Below are positions 23,261-36,106 of a stretch of 64,000 nucleotides of DNA, piece after piece (within the stretch, counting starts at the first letter, position 1; every line of letters begins with the position of its first letter). Position numbers and translations under genes: made by a program. Below the pieces are notes generated by a model. The model saw only the letters and a program-made list of their open reading frames with translations, did not search any database and was not told where the DNA came from. The stretch comes from Sipunculus nudus (taxonomy: Eukaryota > Annelida > Sipuncula > Golfingiida > Sipunculidae): the NCBI GenBank assembly GCA_026874595.1, contig CM049319.1, positions 62,012,917 to 62,076,916 on the forward strand. Reading direction: 5' to 3'.

Positions 23261-24908
23261 AAAGCTCTTGGAGTTAGGAAATTGCCTTTTTGATAAGAAA
23301 TTGCAGACAAGAACTTTTGATACCATGCTTGATTTAACTTTTCCATGGCTTTAAATGGTAAATCTAAAAATAAATTTCAGTAATATCTCAGCTATTTTTG
23401 TTATCATTTAATTAATCCAAGCATATGCATCTAAGAATTCAGAACTTATCTTTCTTACCATGTAGTTATTTATATATTAAGTCACCAACAGGCCAAAGGA
23501 CATGTCCTGTTAAAAAAATCAGGTTCATACATCCTCATCTTAGAGCTAAGAACCATTGACAAACACAAAAACATTGGCACATATGGAAAATAGCAAGATA
23601 GCTGAACCTTTGGTAAAAGCAGCTATAATAAGTGTCAAACAGATGTCCAGTGAAGCTGTTCATATTTATGTTACCCTCAACCCAGACAGAGGTCAGCAGA
23701 ACTGGTCATCCATGGTTTAAACACTTCAGAGGCAATAAGGACCACAGACATGGTGTTGTGGGCCTGGGGGGGTTACATGTGCTACAGTCCAGTGCTAACA
23801 TCTGGTGGTCATATGGGGAACTAAACTGTGCAAAGACTTTCCCCATTTCCTGGGTCCATCTCTCAGCCTGAGGGCAGCTGGGAATGTGATATAAGCCCCA
23901 AGAGCTGTCTGGCTTGGCTGTACTGAATGAACTTCTTGGTATTCCTAGAATCATGGTGGTGTAATGGCAGATATTGCCCCTCTGAAACTATAAGTCATGT
24001 ATAATCAATATCATAAGCTACACTTGTTCTTTTGAGTGCTGCCCAAATATTATGGCTTCCTGTTTATTTTGTTATGATTGTGTTGTTCTCTTAATTCATC
24101 AGAACTTGATTAATACTACATGTAACATCTGTTTTGTATGCAATGTTGGAGTGTTTATTTTATGTATGAGTATTTCATAAATAAGAAATTTTTTTGTTGT
24201 ATGATTTTGCAGAAATTTTATTAATTATAAAATATAATTATTCTATTATGCTGTTATTGAATAAATCACTTTTCATAGGAAGAAATATACTTAAAAAAAT
24301 GATTAATAACCATTAATTTTCATTAGAGCTGAATCGTCTTATTCATTGATGCATCTATGTATCAACATATCAAGATACAAACCCTAATGATACATGTGTT
24401 GATACACGTACAGAAGTATTAGTGTTGCTTGATACACCCAAATTTGTTGTGCGAACATTTATAATAAGAAAATAAATAAATATGTTTCAAAATCCTCCAT
24501 AATGAAATCATAAACATGGAAAAATAAATTTATGTGAATTAAAGAATTTACTTACAGACAATTATTTCTTTTTATTTTGCATAAGTCCCAAGTTGAGACT
24601 GCTTCAAATACAAAAAAGTCACGATACCTATCATATCACTAGAGTGTATGGTAATACATTTCACATGATGAGCTAGTTCAAATACCCTGCTGTGATTCAG
24701 GGCTTAACATTAATGATATGTGTTTATCGTATTTACCTGCACATTTATCTGTACAAATATAGAACCATTAATATTAACAAAGAAAAATTTGAACATGTTT
24801 ATTGGTTAACATGCACATCACGTACATCATAATTGTGTGCTACATTTTTTTGTGTTCATTGCTGCCATCCTAGATTTTTGTAGGACAAGTTCAAAGTTAT
24901 TTAAGGTC
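23261..24908. other. AT-rich noncoding DNA
   Basis: No gene recognised. The segment 23640-23960 is GC-richer with overlapping frames on both strands (79 and 82 codons), but neither has recognisable motifs. Confidence 0.45.
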
Positions 24909-25051
24909 AAGTACTTAAGACCACCCATGAGTAAACTGACAGCATTCACATAAGTTATAACTGACCTGTCTAAAAAGACCACCTGTGAATTAAGACCACC
25001 TTTAGTCCAGTCCCATGGATGGTCTGATTACACAGGTTTCAACTTTCACTG
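24909..25051. mobile_element. Pogo-like MITE copy, left end truncated
   Basis: It carries the family markers TTAAGACCACCCATGAG, TGAATTAAGACCACC and CCAGTCCCATGGATGGTC. It ends CAGGTTTCAACTTTCACTG followed by TA, with a small insertion of AACTTT relative to the copy at 4278. Confidence 0.65.
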
Positions 25052-26229
25052 TATTTTAAAAAGTTCAAGCTGAGCCCTTAATAATTATGATTATGCATCA
25101 CTATGTAATTGCATTACCTTGACCAGGTACAGACGGTTAAAATAATTTAAAGGCATGAATCATTGTAATTTTTCACTGTCAGCATTATATTATAGTAGTG
25201 TTTAACATGCATGTTTTACAGTTGGTCTAATCAGGCCTTTGGTGTCAATATATTTCATAGCAACCAAAATATGTGAGAAAAGAAATCTTATTTGACTGTC
25301 ATTACCTTGTAAAATTAATGTATCAAATACCAATTTAAAATTAATTATAATGTTATAAAATGTGATCCAAGGGTACCTTTTCAAAGAGCCCGAGGCTCCC
25401 GATCTGGTGGGCATGTTTGCATATGTCCTTTATGTGAGTGAACATCTTATATTGTCATAGCTACCGGCGACCAATGCTTGTCTCTGTCGGTCGACCTGAG
25501 CATCCATCCTTGTGCACCTGGGTGACCATTTGCTGGTTTTATAGTTATTTATTGGATAGTTTACTGTACATCGTCTGATATGCATCCTGTGAAGCAGAAA
25601 ACTCAATCAGGGAGCGCTGTTGAAAGGCACAGATGTGGTTGCCAGGTTCACCTAGGGTCAAATAAGGCCTGAATAAGTCATTTTGAAACCACTTAAGTGT
25701 AGAAAATAAGAATTTTGCCAGCTCTTTTTGATCAAATTGTGATGGAATTGATGTTTTCACCCATTTTTGTCATGTTTGTGTGCATGTCAGTCTTGATTAT
25801 TTTTTTATGCAGGGATTTTTTATGGAGTTCAGTTTAAATTTTTAAGGTAACCTGATTGGATTTTGATGGCTCTGGATCAAAATTTTATGTATATCATTAC
25901 CTGCGTGTTCATTTATCCTGAAACTGAACAGCCACAAATGCCGTATATGCAATTGTTGTGATGTCAGATATTTCTGTAGATGGAACTGCCTACATTAAAC
26001 CTTGCTTATAAATGTCTTAATGGATGACTGTTTTATAAAGACAGGCAGGATGGACAAACACTTTTGGAGGTGAAGGTCGACTTTCTTTTCATCATGTATT
26101 AGTAGGAGTGGTTTCTGTATATTGTCGGTTGGGGGGGGGGGGGGTTGTTCAAACTTATACCCCAAAAATAAAATGCACTACTTCATGAAGGGGTAAGGGG
26201 TGGTATCCTTAAAAGATAATTTAAAACAA
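25052..26229. other. Noncoding DNA
   Basis: No gene recognised. It contains G14 at 26131-26144. CpG content rises around 25380-25520 (GCTACCGGCGACC, GTCGGTCGACC). Confidence 0.45.
26131..26144 (+). repeat. Poly-G tract (14 G)
   Basis: Uninterrupted run of 14 G just upstream of the GC-richer island. Confidence 0.9.
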
Positions 26230-26770
26230 TGCAATACTACGCTCCTGAGGCAGCGGAAATCTTGGGCTTCTAAAGAAGCAACTGATTTTCACGCCGCAGC
26301 TTTGACCGTTTATGATATATTTAGACACCAGATGGCGGTTCGTTGTCTGCTGAAATAAACATGCGTATGATGTGACAAGAAGCCAATCAGATGCCAATAA
26401 ACAAACACTAGACAGGAATCCTGGCTCCGCCCATAGCTGCGCTTCAAGTGCCGCATGATGAGTTTCCGGTCGAATTTAAATTGCTCCCTCTGCATTCTCC
26501 CATCATCTTCTGATTTGATTATGACATTATGACTGTGTTAGCGTAGCCATGTCTGTCTGTTGTCTGCAGAACTGAAACAAGCCAGCGAGATGTGCACGCA
26601 AACGTTTCGTTTGAATTGCAGCTCACCGGCCGAGCATCCTATGTGCCCAAGGCCCTAAGCAAACCACGTCAGGGGCAATTCTCTCTGAGCCTGTGGCCTG
26701 ATCAGATGGTTATGCGGGGCGATAAGCTGTCACTCAAAACGAAATAAACATGATTGGCTTTGTGTATTCC
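26230..26770. promoter_or_regulatory. GC/CpG-richer island with CCAAT and GC boxes, possible promoter or enhancer
   Basis: The island stands out from AT-rich surroundings. It contains AGCCAATCAG (about 26381), CTCCGCCC (about 26424), ATGATTGGC (an inverted CCAAT, about 26750) and many CpGs (GTTTCCGGTCGAA, CACCGGCCGAGC). No long open frame spans it. This combination is typical of metazoan promoters or conserved regulatory blocks, so it could be a distal promoter of the MOB2 gene or of a noncoding transcript. The sequence shows the motifs; the function is inferred. Confidence 0.3.
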
Positions 26771-29208
26771 TCGCTTGGTTTTGTCTTCCAGCACAAGGTC
26801 TCATCTTATTGGACAAAGATACAGTGCTCCCCTCTGGTGTAGCAATTCAGGATACGAGGTCATAACAAACAGCGCCTACAATGTAGGTAGTAGCCCTATA
26901 GGTAAAGCGCTGTGTAGAGAGCGTATGCAATACAGGTTATTTCAATCAATAAGGGGGAGGTCTGAACCCCTAACCCCCCTACCTACCCTCATGATCTGCC
27001 CCTTATTGATTTTTTTTTCAAGATTGCTTTTTGTTCCTCCAACCAAGAAACGCTCATTTGTTTGATAGCATCATATGCTGCCACCTTGTGGCAGACATTG
27101 AAACTAATTGTCCAGTAATGTATATCATCTGAGTGCACAAAGCAGAATCAAAGAAGGCTCCTAACATGGATACTAATTCTATTTATAGCGCTCAGGTTCG
27201 AGCTCTTTGCCGGTTAAAGTCAGCGTTATGTGGAGTATGACTTCATGTACAGTTGTCTCTATGTCGCTGTAGGTTTAAATTACCCAGTTAACAACATGTT
27301 ATATTGATAACATGAAAATGATGATTCTCAAAAGACCCAAGTTGTGCCTGTGTCCCAAGTACTTCTGGTGCATTATTGCTACTGTATACATAACAAGGTT
27401 ATGCAATGACCTTTTGACCTCTTCCTATTTACTGGCTGAGTGGGTGTTTCGTCAGGCTTGTACAATCTTGTTACTGCCACCGCAGTGTATGCAGCTAATG
27501 TCAAAGTCGCGCTTCATGGCATGCCTAAGTCAAAAGAGGCTATGCTCAATTTGAGCTTGTGATTGCCCGACTTTCCAGTGTAACTAGTCCCTATGTTGTA
27601 CCTTGGCTACTTCCTGGTAATGCTGCTTGGTTTTATCTTTGTGACGCCAGCAGGGAGACTTCTGGGACTTATCAGTGCCTGCAGCACTGGTTGTTAATTA
27701 AAGTGCACATTACCGAGGCATCTTGGGATGTTTAGCAGCCTTTTCATAACTTGTGTTCCTTGGAGGATCAAAGAGATACAGTTATATGATTGGCTGAAAT
27801 GTTTCAAACATGCTGAGCCCCTCGTAATTGGGTTTTATGCGTATGCAGAATTGCCAAGAAATATGTATCCTTGTTATTCACTACTGAGTGTTATAGCTAC
27901 AGAGACTGCTGCCCAATGGCGGCTTTGTCAGATTTAATGGAGAGAAAAGTCATTTATACTTAAACCCTAGATATTTGAATTAGATTTATTCCTTGTTTTA
28001 TTCAGAGAGTAAAGCAAAATTATGAAAATAAAGTGTACACTACCAATTTGAGCTTGCTGTTGTTGGGAGGTCACTGAGGGCTTTTTGGCAGTTCTTGGAC
28101 TTGGCTCTATACACAATACATGCATTGTGTTTTATTGTTGAAAAATGTTTGGATTAATATTCATTTGTCATCTGTTTGTATGTGCATGACTCTCCCTTCA
28201 CCACACTTATTTTCCTTCATGATTCCTGTGTTCTTGACCTGATATAAGTTCCTTTGGTACATTTGCTGACTTCTCAAACTTAAAGGTTCATAAACATTTG
28301 CATTAAAATGTGTCTAGCTGATGGCATTTGTTAATTTCATCTATGAATCTAAAAGTTTCCCAGCACACAGATGTACTATCTCTGATTAATTGACCTGTTT
28401 TATGTGTTGTTTTTGTTCTGTGTGTGATTAAACAGTGTGTCTGTTTATCATAAGCTTGTTTGACCACAGGTCAATCTTGGGCATGTGCAACAGCTCTGAA
28501 ACAAGGAGAGGAAACAAAATAACAAACATAGACTACACACTGACTGGTTTCTTCTGCTTCAGTGTATAACCTCCAGGTGGTATACATGCAGTGTTTGTTT
28601 TGTACCTTTAATTGTGCCCAGTGCAAGTTTATTTTCAGGAATATTTTAAAGTATGTTATATAATTAAAAGTAGAAAACACCATACTTAATGCATATGAAA
28701 CATTCCTGGTATGATAAAAGGCCGAGTTAAATCAGCCATAAAATAATTTTACAGGAGAATTTCAACCTGATAAACAATTTCTAAAAAAAAGTCATGCAAA
28801 GTTTAGTATCTGCTATTGTCACATTGAAATCCATATTTTCAGAATAATGGAAAATCTGAATTTGTTTGGGAAACTTCCTCATACAGTTCTGAACACCTTT
28901 TGTGCTTGAATTTACATGAGGAAATAATTTGAATCAGTGCAAAGCTATTTATAGGGTCATATATTTGACCTCAGTGTACTTAAAATAGAACTAAATACCA
29001 TGAATAATGTGCACAAGACTTAATATTGAAATAAGTCAAATGTTTGATATATGTACACTATGGAAATATATTTATAAAATGCAATTTAATGTTTGTTTTT
29101 ATTTTTCTCCAAATTTAATTTGCTACTGATCTTGTATTTGCTTCAGAGATTCTGATATTTTAATAGTTTATTTGACAGAGGCTTCATATTTTTTTACATT
29201 CCATTAGA
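26771..29208. other. Noncoding DNA
   Basis: No gene recognised. Frames at 26754, 27312 and 27728 (69-103 codons) lack recognisable domains. The first 500 bases remain relatively GC-rich (GGTAAAGCGCTG, GGGGGAGGTC). Confidence 0.4.
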
Positions 29209-29660
29209 GGCTACAAGTCAGGAATTTTGATTTGGTGTTTTTACATGGGGGCTTCCTACTGGATGCACCCATGGGGAAAAAGACAGGTTGATTTTGGAGC
29301 GATCAACCATTCTCAACAGTGGGATCAGGCACACGGCCACAAGTGGGACATCACAAGGCGTGTGTGGGCTGTTATTTGTGACAAACTTCACAAAGAGTGC
29401 TCACTATCAGCTGTTTGTCAGCCAGGCATGAAGGGTCACGCCTGGTGACACCTGGGCGCAGGTATACTAGCACAAATTCCATCTTGTCACATGTACATGC
29501 AGCAGAACAGTGATGCCAGGCAGGAGGTCACACCCCAGGAACTTGGATTGATGCTCAGTGGTGTTCTGTTTTAGAGGTCTGACCTCCCTGGGCTCTGATT
29601 GGCTAATGTTGCTGGTGTTGTTTTGGTTGGCCCTGTTTTCCTGGGGAGAAGCCTGGAGAA
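29209..29660. other. GC-richer block, unidentified
   Basis: Bases 29227-29448 are open for 73 codons on the plus strand (GASYWMHPWGKRQVDFG near the start; no ATG first codon). The protein is not recognised, and no good acceptor plus donor pair was found. It may be a conserved noncoding element; the block also contains GATTGGC (CCAAT, 29598). Confidence 0.2.
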
Positions 29661-31929
29661 ATTTTGGGTCAGTCCTTGCACTGGCACCTGTTGCCTAGCA
29701 AAGCTGATTGTTTACATTCCAGGTAAAAAAAAGAAAATATGTGAATCCTATGTGCGTGTAACAGGAACCTCATGAGAAAGAAAATAATTGACTGAAGGGT
29801 AATAGGGAGGCTAAGCAGGAAAACGGGTTTATGAAGAAGAGACGCAATAAAAATAATAAGATGAGGATGATACAAAAGAAAAGAAACAAAAATGAAAAAG
29901 TTGAACCAAAATATAGGTGACTGGTGAAGAGATGATTGGATAGTAATTTAAAATTTTCTCTTTAATAGTTTTTGTTTAAATGCCAAAATTACTATTTATA
30001 GACTTGTGTGTATTTTAAGTACATTCATGTGCAACATGTCTAATGCAGAATATGTACTTTTATGTTTCATGTATGCTTAAATTGAACTCAGGCCAGCTTT
30101 CTGAAATTTTACATTATCTAACCCTGCCTTATACCATGGTTCTTCTCAGCCGATACGGGACAAATCACCACCAAACTTTCTCTGATGACAGAATCCACCT
30201 TGAGACTTCCCTCACATTATCATTGCATTGTATTTCTGTGCCCTTATCATACCCAGACTGATTCGTTCCTGGCAAGCATGTCAGACCATTGAAGTGCTGC
30301 CATCTTTGTATATGAAATTTACACTTGGGAATTCAATGGCTGTCATTAGTAACAATAATATAACAAAGGCTGCAGAAAACAAGTTTATTAACACATTTAT
30401 AAAGCTTAACAGTTTAAGAAAGCTTATTCAATTTGGCCATACAGCACGGACTGCTGTCTAAAGTAATGAATGTTTCTTCTTGTTTTCTCTGGTGAGTGCA
30501 CTTGGTTGTATTCTGGTCTCGACTCTGTGCAGATGGGACCATTTCTCAGGTTGTTATATTTGGGATTTATTGCATGTTACTTGCTAATTTAACTGCACAC
30601 AAAACTATCCCTTGTGACCATGACTGCTATATGTTTTCTTAGTGGGCATGAAAGTTTGATTACTCAGATACCAGTTCACCAGCATATTGGTGTGGATAAT
30701 ATATGTTAAAATTTATAATGCTTTATGTGAGGTTTGAAATGACATCTCTAATGGCTGTTTTCATGAAGCTGGTTTGAAGATAATTGATAACAATTAAAAG
30801 GCAGATATAGGTGAATCTGTAGCTATCGAATGCTAAAATATGGCCCCATGCTCAGGCAATGTAATCTTGCTCTCACATGTATCAGCATGAATTTTGATGA
30901 TGTTATGGGTGACATTGCTTCAAGAACAGATTCAGAACAAATGACTACCGGACATGTATTTAGTAAATGCATGGTCTGATTCAATCCAGTTACTTATGTA
31001 AAGTCTTCAGTCAAGGAGGGCAGACCATTTTTTTAGGTTTTTTTTTTTGTATGAATATATTTAAAAAATTAATCAAAATGAAATGAATTGAGAAAAAAGT
31101 TGTTGATATGGACTGGAGGCACACACTATGTGCTTTCAGATGATGCCCCTTGAATATCTAAGGTTAACCTATATTGTTTTGTAATTTATATTTGTTAGAA
31201 ACACAAAGTTTAAAGTGCAGGCATTTAAGTTTATTTGAGAGCTGATTTTGGACTTGAGTACTCAGAGTTAATCAGACTCGAGTAATCCAGTGTTCCTTTC
31301 TCCAATGGTAGTCTTGAGCCATGTTTGCAAATGTGTTTAACGATTCGGACATATCTTTATTACACATTAACCTTGTTACTTGTCAAATGGCCCAAGCAGC
31401 TGACGCAGTGTGCTGTAATTTATTGCACTCCTGTAAACTCATCATGGATTAATGCCAGGACCTTTCAGATCACGCCACATTATAAATAAAACTTGCTTCC
31501 TCATATGGTGTGAAGCTGACTGATTAAGTTGTGTCAGAGGTTCCGTGAAAACATGATCATCATGTTCAAGTTCCCGTAACCTGTGGATTTATGGTTTTCA
31601 GTTGTCACTGTTGTTTTTGTTTAATGTCATAGAAAGTTAACACAAGCCTGGTGTACTCTGTGACACATCTTTGTAATCACACAGTGTGCTTGATGACTCA
31701 TAATGATATCAGTTGATAAAGATCTGTGTAATTATATAAAACCAGTAAATTTTACCTATGTTTGAAATGTGGTTCTGTATAGGTCAGTAAGTGTAAAATA
31801 ACAATGTTAATCTTTGTTCATACCTGAAATTTATTTGGCTTATGGTATATGCATGCTACATGTATGGATGTGAACATCATTGTTACTGTGTGTGGTTAAG
31901 AGAGCTTGATCACAACCTTTTCTCCATTA
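29661..31929. other. AT-rich noncoding DNA
   Basis: Nothing recognised. Confidence 0.5.
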
Positions 31930-32248
31930 CCCTTTCTCTCTCTGTCCCTTTGTTTCTCTCTCTCTCTCTCTTTCTCTCTCTCTTAATATCTGTTGCTCTT
32001 TAATCTCTTTAAGTTTAAAGATCACTGAACTGTCTTTCTGTATCTCCCTCTCTTAGTCTGATGGTCTGTCTGTCACTGTCTGTTTCTCTGTCCATCTATC
32101 TGTCTGTCTGTCTGTCTGTCTGTCTTTTTCATTCTTTCCTGGTCTGTCTGCCTGCCTGTCTCTGTCAGTGTCTTGCTCTCTCAATATGTCTGTCTGTCTC
32201 TCTGTCTGTCTCTTTCTCACTATCTTCCTGTCTACCCGTCTCTCATTT
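31930..32248 (+). repeat. (CT)n and (CTGT)n microsatellite
   Basis: CTCTCTCT runs at about 31935-31983 and CTGT/CTGTCTGT runs at about 32060-32215. Frames across it (SLSVSLSIYLSVC) are low complexity. It lies directly upstream of the Helentron-like copy at 32249. Confidence 0.9.
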
Positions 32249-33660
32249 TTAGCTCAGCTGACTATAAGTCATCTGAGCTATAGTCGTGGTCCATTGTCCG
32301 TCGTCTGTCCGTCCGTCCGTCCGTCTGTCCGTCCGTCCGTCCGTAGATGTGGCACGTTTTGAAACCGTAAGACCTAGGAATCCAAAATTCAGCATAATGT
32401 TAGATGTCCCCAAGATCTCCTACCAAGCTGAAAACTGGGTCTTTGCTACTTCGTTCCTTTGAGAAATTAAGGAAAAACCTCAATTTTTTATTAAAATCCT
32501 ATTTTCACACTTCAGGACTGCCTAATATCAAAACCACTCATCTGTTTTTTTCCTCATATTTACCATAAATATTCCTCTATATAGTTCCTATGTACATGCC
32601 AGAAATTATGTCTGTATTATTTAATTTAAAAAAGTTATGGGCCCAAACATAATGCATTTTGTAAAAAATCAGGAAAGATATTTGATCACTTAACACAAAA
32701 AATGTTAAAGCAATCGACCTTTTTTCCAGTAATATAACTTTAATTAATCAAAATTAAATTGTATACCCAAAATTAGATTAAAATCTTTAAAATTTTCTAA
32801 AATTTTAATAAAAATAAAAAATTGGTACCTTAAATTTTGCCCAACTTTGACCATGGCACGTTTTTTTCCTGTAAGTACTGTGGATTTAATTTTCACAGCA
32901 TGTTTTTGTTAGCATTTTGTCTGTTAACACCAAAAATTTGAAACCAGTTGATCAAAAACTGTAGATTTTAATAAGTTTTCAAGCACCATGTAACATATTG
33001 TTTACATCAAGCTAGTGTTATGCAGTTTGCAAGAGCTCAGCTCCCCAGCTTCAGCTCTTAGTTCCTTAAATTCGGCATGCAGTTAGATGTCTCCAAAATC
33101 CCCTACCATGCCAAGAATTTGGTCACTAGGACTTAATACCTTCGAGATATTAATGAACTTCATTTTTCCATTAAAAACCCATTGTTACACTTCAAGACTG
33201 CCTAATATCAAAACCACTGATCTGACTTTAATCATAAATAATATACATATTTTTCATTCTCTATGCACATGCCAGAATGATGTCAGTATTGCGTAATTGT
33301 TTTAAGTTATGGGCCCAAACATAATGCACTTTGTAAAAAATCAAGAAATATATTTACTCCCTTAACAAGGGCATTGCTGGAGCTAGAGATTTTTTTGTCA
33401 GGGATGTAACATTATTTAATCAAGATTCAATTGAATACCCAAAATTAGTTCTGAATTTTTCAAATTTTATAAGTTATTAGTATAAATATAAAATTAGTAC
33501 CTTAAATTTTGCCCAACTGTGACCATGGCACGTTTGTGTCCTGTGAGCACTGTTGATATAATTTTCATATCATGCACACATTAGGATTTCAGCTTTTTAG
33601 TTTAGAAAGCTGAAAGAAATTGGCCAAAAATTGTAGCTTTTATTAATGTTTTTTATGAGA
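32249..33660 (+). mobile_element. Helentron-like (HINE-type) element, copy 1, 3'-truncated
   Basis: The 5' end is TTAGCTCAGCTGACTATAAG. It folds into a hairpin in which AGCTCAG pairs with CTGAGCT and TGACT with AGTCA. A CCGT/CTGT microsatellite (32297-32345) follows, then an AT-rich body with two diverged tandem units about 683 bp apart (GATGTCCCCAAGATC at 32403, GATGTCTCCAAAATC at 33086). Similarity to copy 2 fades at about 33650, and no 3' terminus is found. The class is inferred from structure shared with the full copy at 52791. Confidence 0.7.
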
Positions 33661-34500
33661 CCCTGTCAGACTTTGGCTCTCTCCAGCCCCTCTTGAGTCA
33701 TCTGTATGTTGACCTTGTTGACCTTTCATCAAATTATGCACGCTTGAGGCGAGGCATACAGGAATCCAGGCAGCTTATGGCCAGCCACAGTTGATCCAGG
33801 TGTCCAACCCAACTCATCTAGTAGTTTTAACCAACAACATAACAATAAACAATAAATTAATAAATTTTTATTGGTTTTTAATAACAAATTAAAGAAAAAT
33901 AGAAAAGGAATTTGTTAGTTTATAATAACAGGAAATTAACTTGCAGTTACTGATGATATAAGAATCTTGTATCGATGGGTAGAATGTCACATATTCCAAA
34001 TAACACCATGCAGTCACCTATGGCATTTTTCAGTTCAATTTTAATGATAAAGAAGTAAATCATATTATTCATTACTAATCATTAGGGATCATATGAAGGA
34101 AATTAATGATAGACAAAGATGCAGTTGATAATATTAATCTAGATTCCTACTGTGTCTAGTGTGTATATTGATGTGAAATTAGTCCAAAATGAATTTTTTA
34201 CAGTTATTTTTTAATATAAATAAAAGCAATAAAACCAGGTACTTATGATCATTATTTAAATGTGTGAATTTTGTATATTCTGGATTCTCAACATCATTGG
34301 TTGGTGAAACTGAATAAATACCAGACATGGTGCGAATACTTTGTAATTGTATTTAAATACGAATATGATTATGTACTCCATTATAAAATTTCTTGCATAA
34401 AGAATAGGAATTCAGGTAAAAATGAAAGTATATGAATACTCGTGCAAATACTTTCAAAATGTTTTCATGAATGCATTCATGAATATATTCTTTAATATTA
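33661..34500. other. AT-rich noncoding DNA between two Helentron-like copies
   Basis: No gene or transposon end is recognised. The next copy begins at 34501 in the same orientation. Confidence 0.5.
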
Positions 34501-34544
34501 TTAGCTCAGCTGACTATAAGTCATCTGAGCTATAGTCGTGGTCC

Positions 34545-34616
34545 ATTGTCCGTCGTCCGTCCGTCTGTCCGTCCGTCCGTCCGTCCGTCCGTCCGTCCGT
34601 CCGTCCGTCCGTCCGT
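34545..34616 (+). repeat. (CCGT)n microsatellite within Helentron-like copy 2
   Basis: About 17 CCGT units lie just inside the 5' hairpin. The same tract is shorter in copies 1 and 3 (32297-32345 and 52838-52870). Confidence 0.95.
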
Positions 34617-35949
34617 AGATGTGGCACGTTTTGAAACCGTAAGACCTAGGAATCCAAAATTCAGCATAATGTTAGATGTCCCCAAGATCTCCTACCAAGC
34701 CGAAAACTGGGTCTTTGCGACTTCGTTCCTTTGAGAAATTAAGGAAAAACCTCAATTTTTTATTAAAATCCTATTTTCACACTTCAGGACTGCCTAATAT
34801 CAAAACCACTCATCTGTTTTTCCTCATATTTACCATAAATAATCCTCTATATGGTTCCTATGTACATGCCAGAAATTGGGTCTGTATTATATAATTTAAA
34901 AAAGTTATGGGCCCAAACATAATGCATTTTGTAAATAATCACGAAAAAAATTTGATCACTTAACACAAAACTTGTTAAAGCTAAGCACTTTTTTTCCAGT
35001 AATATAACTTTTATTAATCAAAATTAAATTGTATACCCAAAATTTGATCAAAATCTTTTAAATTTTTTGAAATATTAGCAAAAATAAAAAATTGGTACCT
35101 TAAACTTTGCCCAACTTTGACCATGGCACGTTTTTTTTCTGTAACTGCTGTGGATTTAATTTTCAAAGCATGTTTTTGTTAGCATTTCAACTGTTAACAT
35201 TTAAAATTTGAAACCAGTTGATCAAAAACTGTAGATTTTATTCAAGTTTTCAAGCACCATGTCACATATTGTTTACATCAACCTAGTGTTATGCAGTTTG
35301 CTAGAGCTCAGCTCCCCAGCTTCAGCTCTAAGTTCCTTAAATTAGGCATACAGTAAGATGTCTCCAAAATCCCCTACCATGCCAAGAATTTGGTCACCAG
35401 AACTTAATTCCTTCGAGATATTAATGAAAAACTTCATTTTTTTCATTAAAAACCCTTTGTTACACTTCAGGACTGCCTAGTATCAAAACCACTGATCTGA
35501 CTTTGATCATATATAATATACATATTTTTCTATACATTCGCTATGCACATGCCAGAAATGATGTCAGTATTGCGTAATTGTTTTAAGTTATTTGCCTAAA
35601 CAAAATTGACTTTGTAAAAAATCAGGAAAAATATTTACTCAGGTTTCATGAAAATTATTGAAGCTAGAGAATTTTTTTTAAGTATATAACTTTGTTTAAT
35701 TAAGATTCAATTGTATACCCAAAATTAGATCTGTATTTTGTAAATTTTATAAGTTATTAGCATAAACATAAAATCAGTACCTGAAATTTTACCCAACTTT
35801 GACCATGGCACATTTTTTCCCTGTGAGTACTGTTGATTTAATTTTCTCAGAATGTAAACATAAGTATTTAATGTGTTTAAATCTGAAATTTGAAACTAAA
35901 AGGTTGAAAATTAGGCTAGCTATTGAATTTTATCTTGAGGGTCTATTGT

Positions 35950-36085
35950 AGTCACTTGCTTTGTTCCAGATGCAGGTAGGCCACTCCAGGTCACTGGAAG
36001 TCAGCTATGCCAGGGTTCCTGATTTGTTTCAGTCACTGGGGGAGATCCCCTGCTGTGACAGGTGTACAATTGTTCTCATATCACA
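35950..36085 (+). other. Conserved GC-rich, exon-like segment in copy 2
   Basis: GC-rich against AT-rich flanks and nearly identical to 53512-53645 in copy 3 (CAGTCACTGGGGGAGATCCC, GCTGTGACAGGTGTACA). It is preceded by TTGTTCCAG, an acceptor-like sequence, and followed by a poly-C run. It could be a captured host exon or a structural part of the element. Confidence 0.5.
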
Positions 36086-36090
36086 CCCCC

Positions 36091-36106
36091 TCCCCCCCCC
36101 CCCCCC
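36091..36106 (+). repeat. Poly-C tract in copy 2
   Basis: A long C run just after the GC island. Further C runs at 36379-36398, 36930-36940 and 38680-38692 recur at equivalent places in the internal repeat units of the composite element. Confidence 0.85.

Noticed and set aside
26754-27065. 103-codon frame as a gene
   Set aside because: No recognisable domain, no good splice sites; composition (serine, leucine, proline) fits a chance frame in a GC-richer block.
29227-29448. 73-codon frame as an exon
   Set aside because: No ATG at its start, no convincing acceptor and donor pair, and no family recognised; kept only as an unidentified block.
32061-32362. Frames rich in SLSVCLSV and RPSVRPSV
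   Set aside because: Direct translation of CTGT and CCGT microsatellites.
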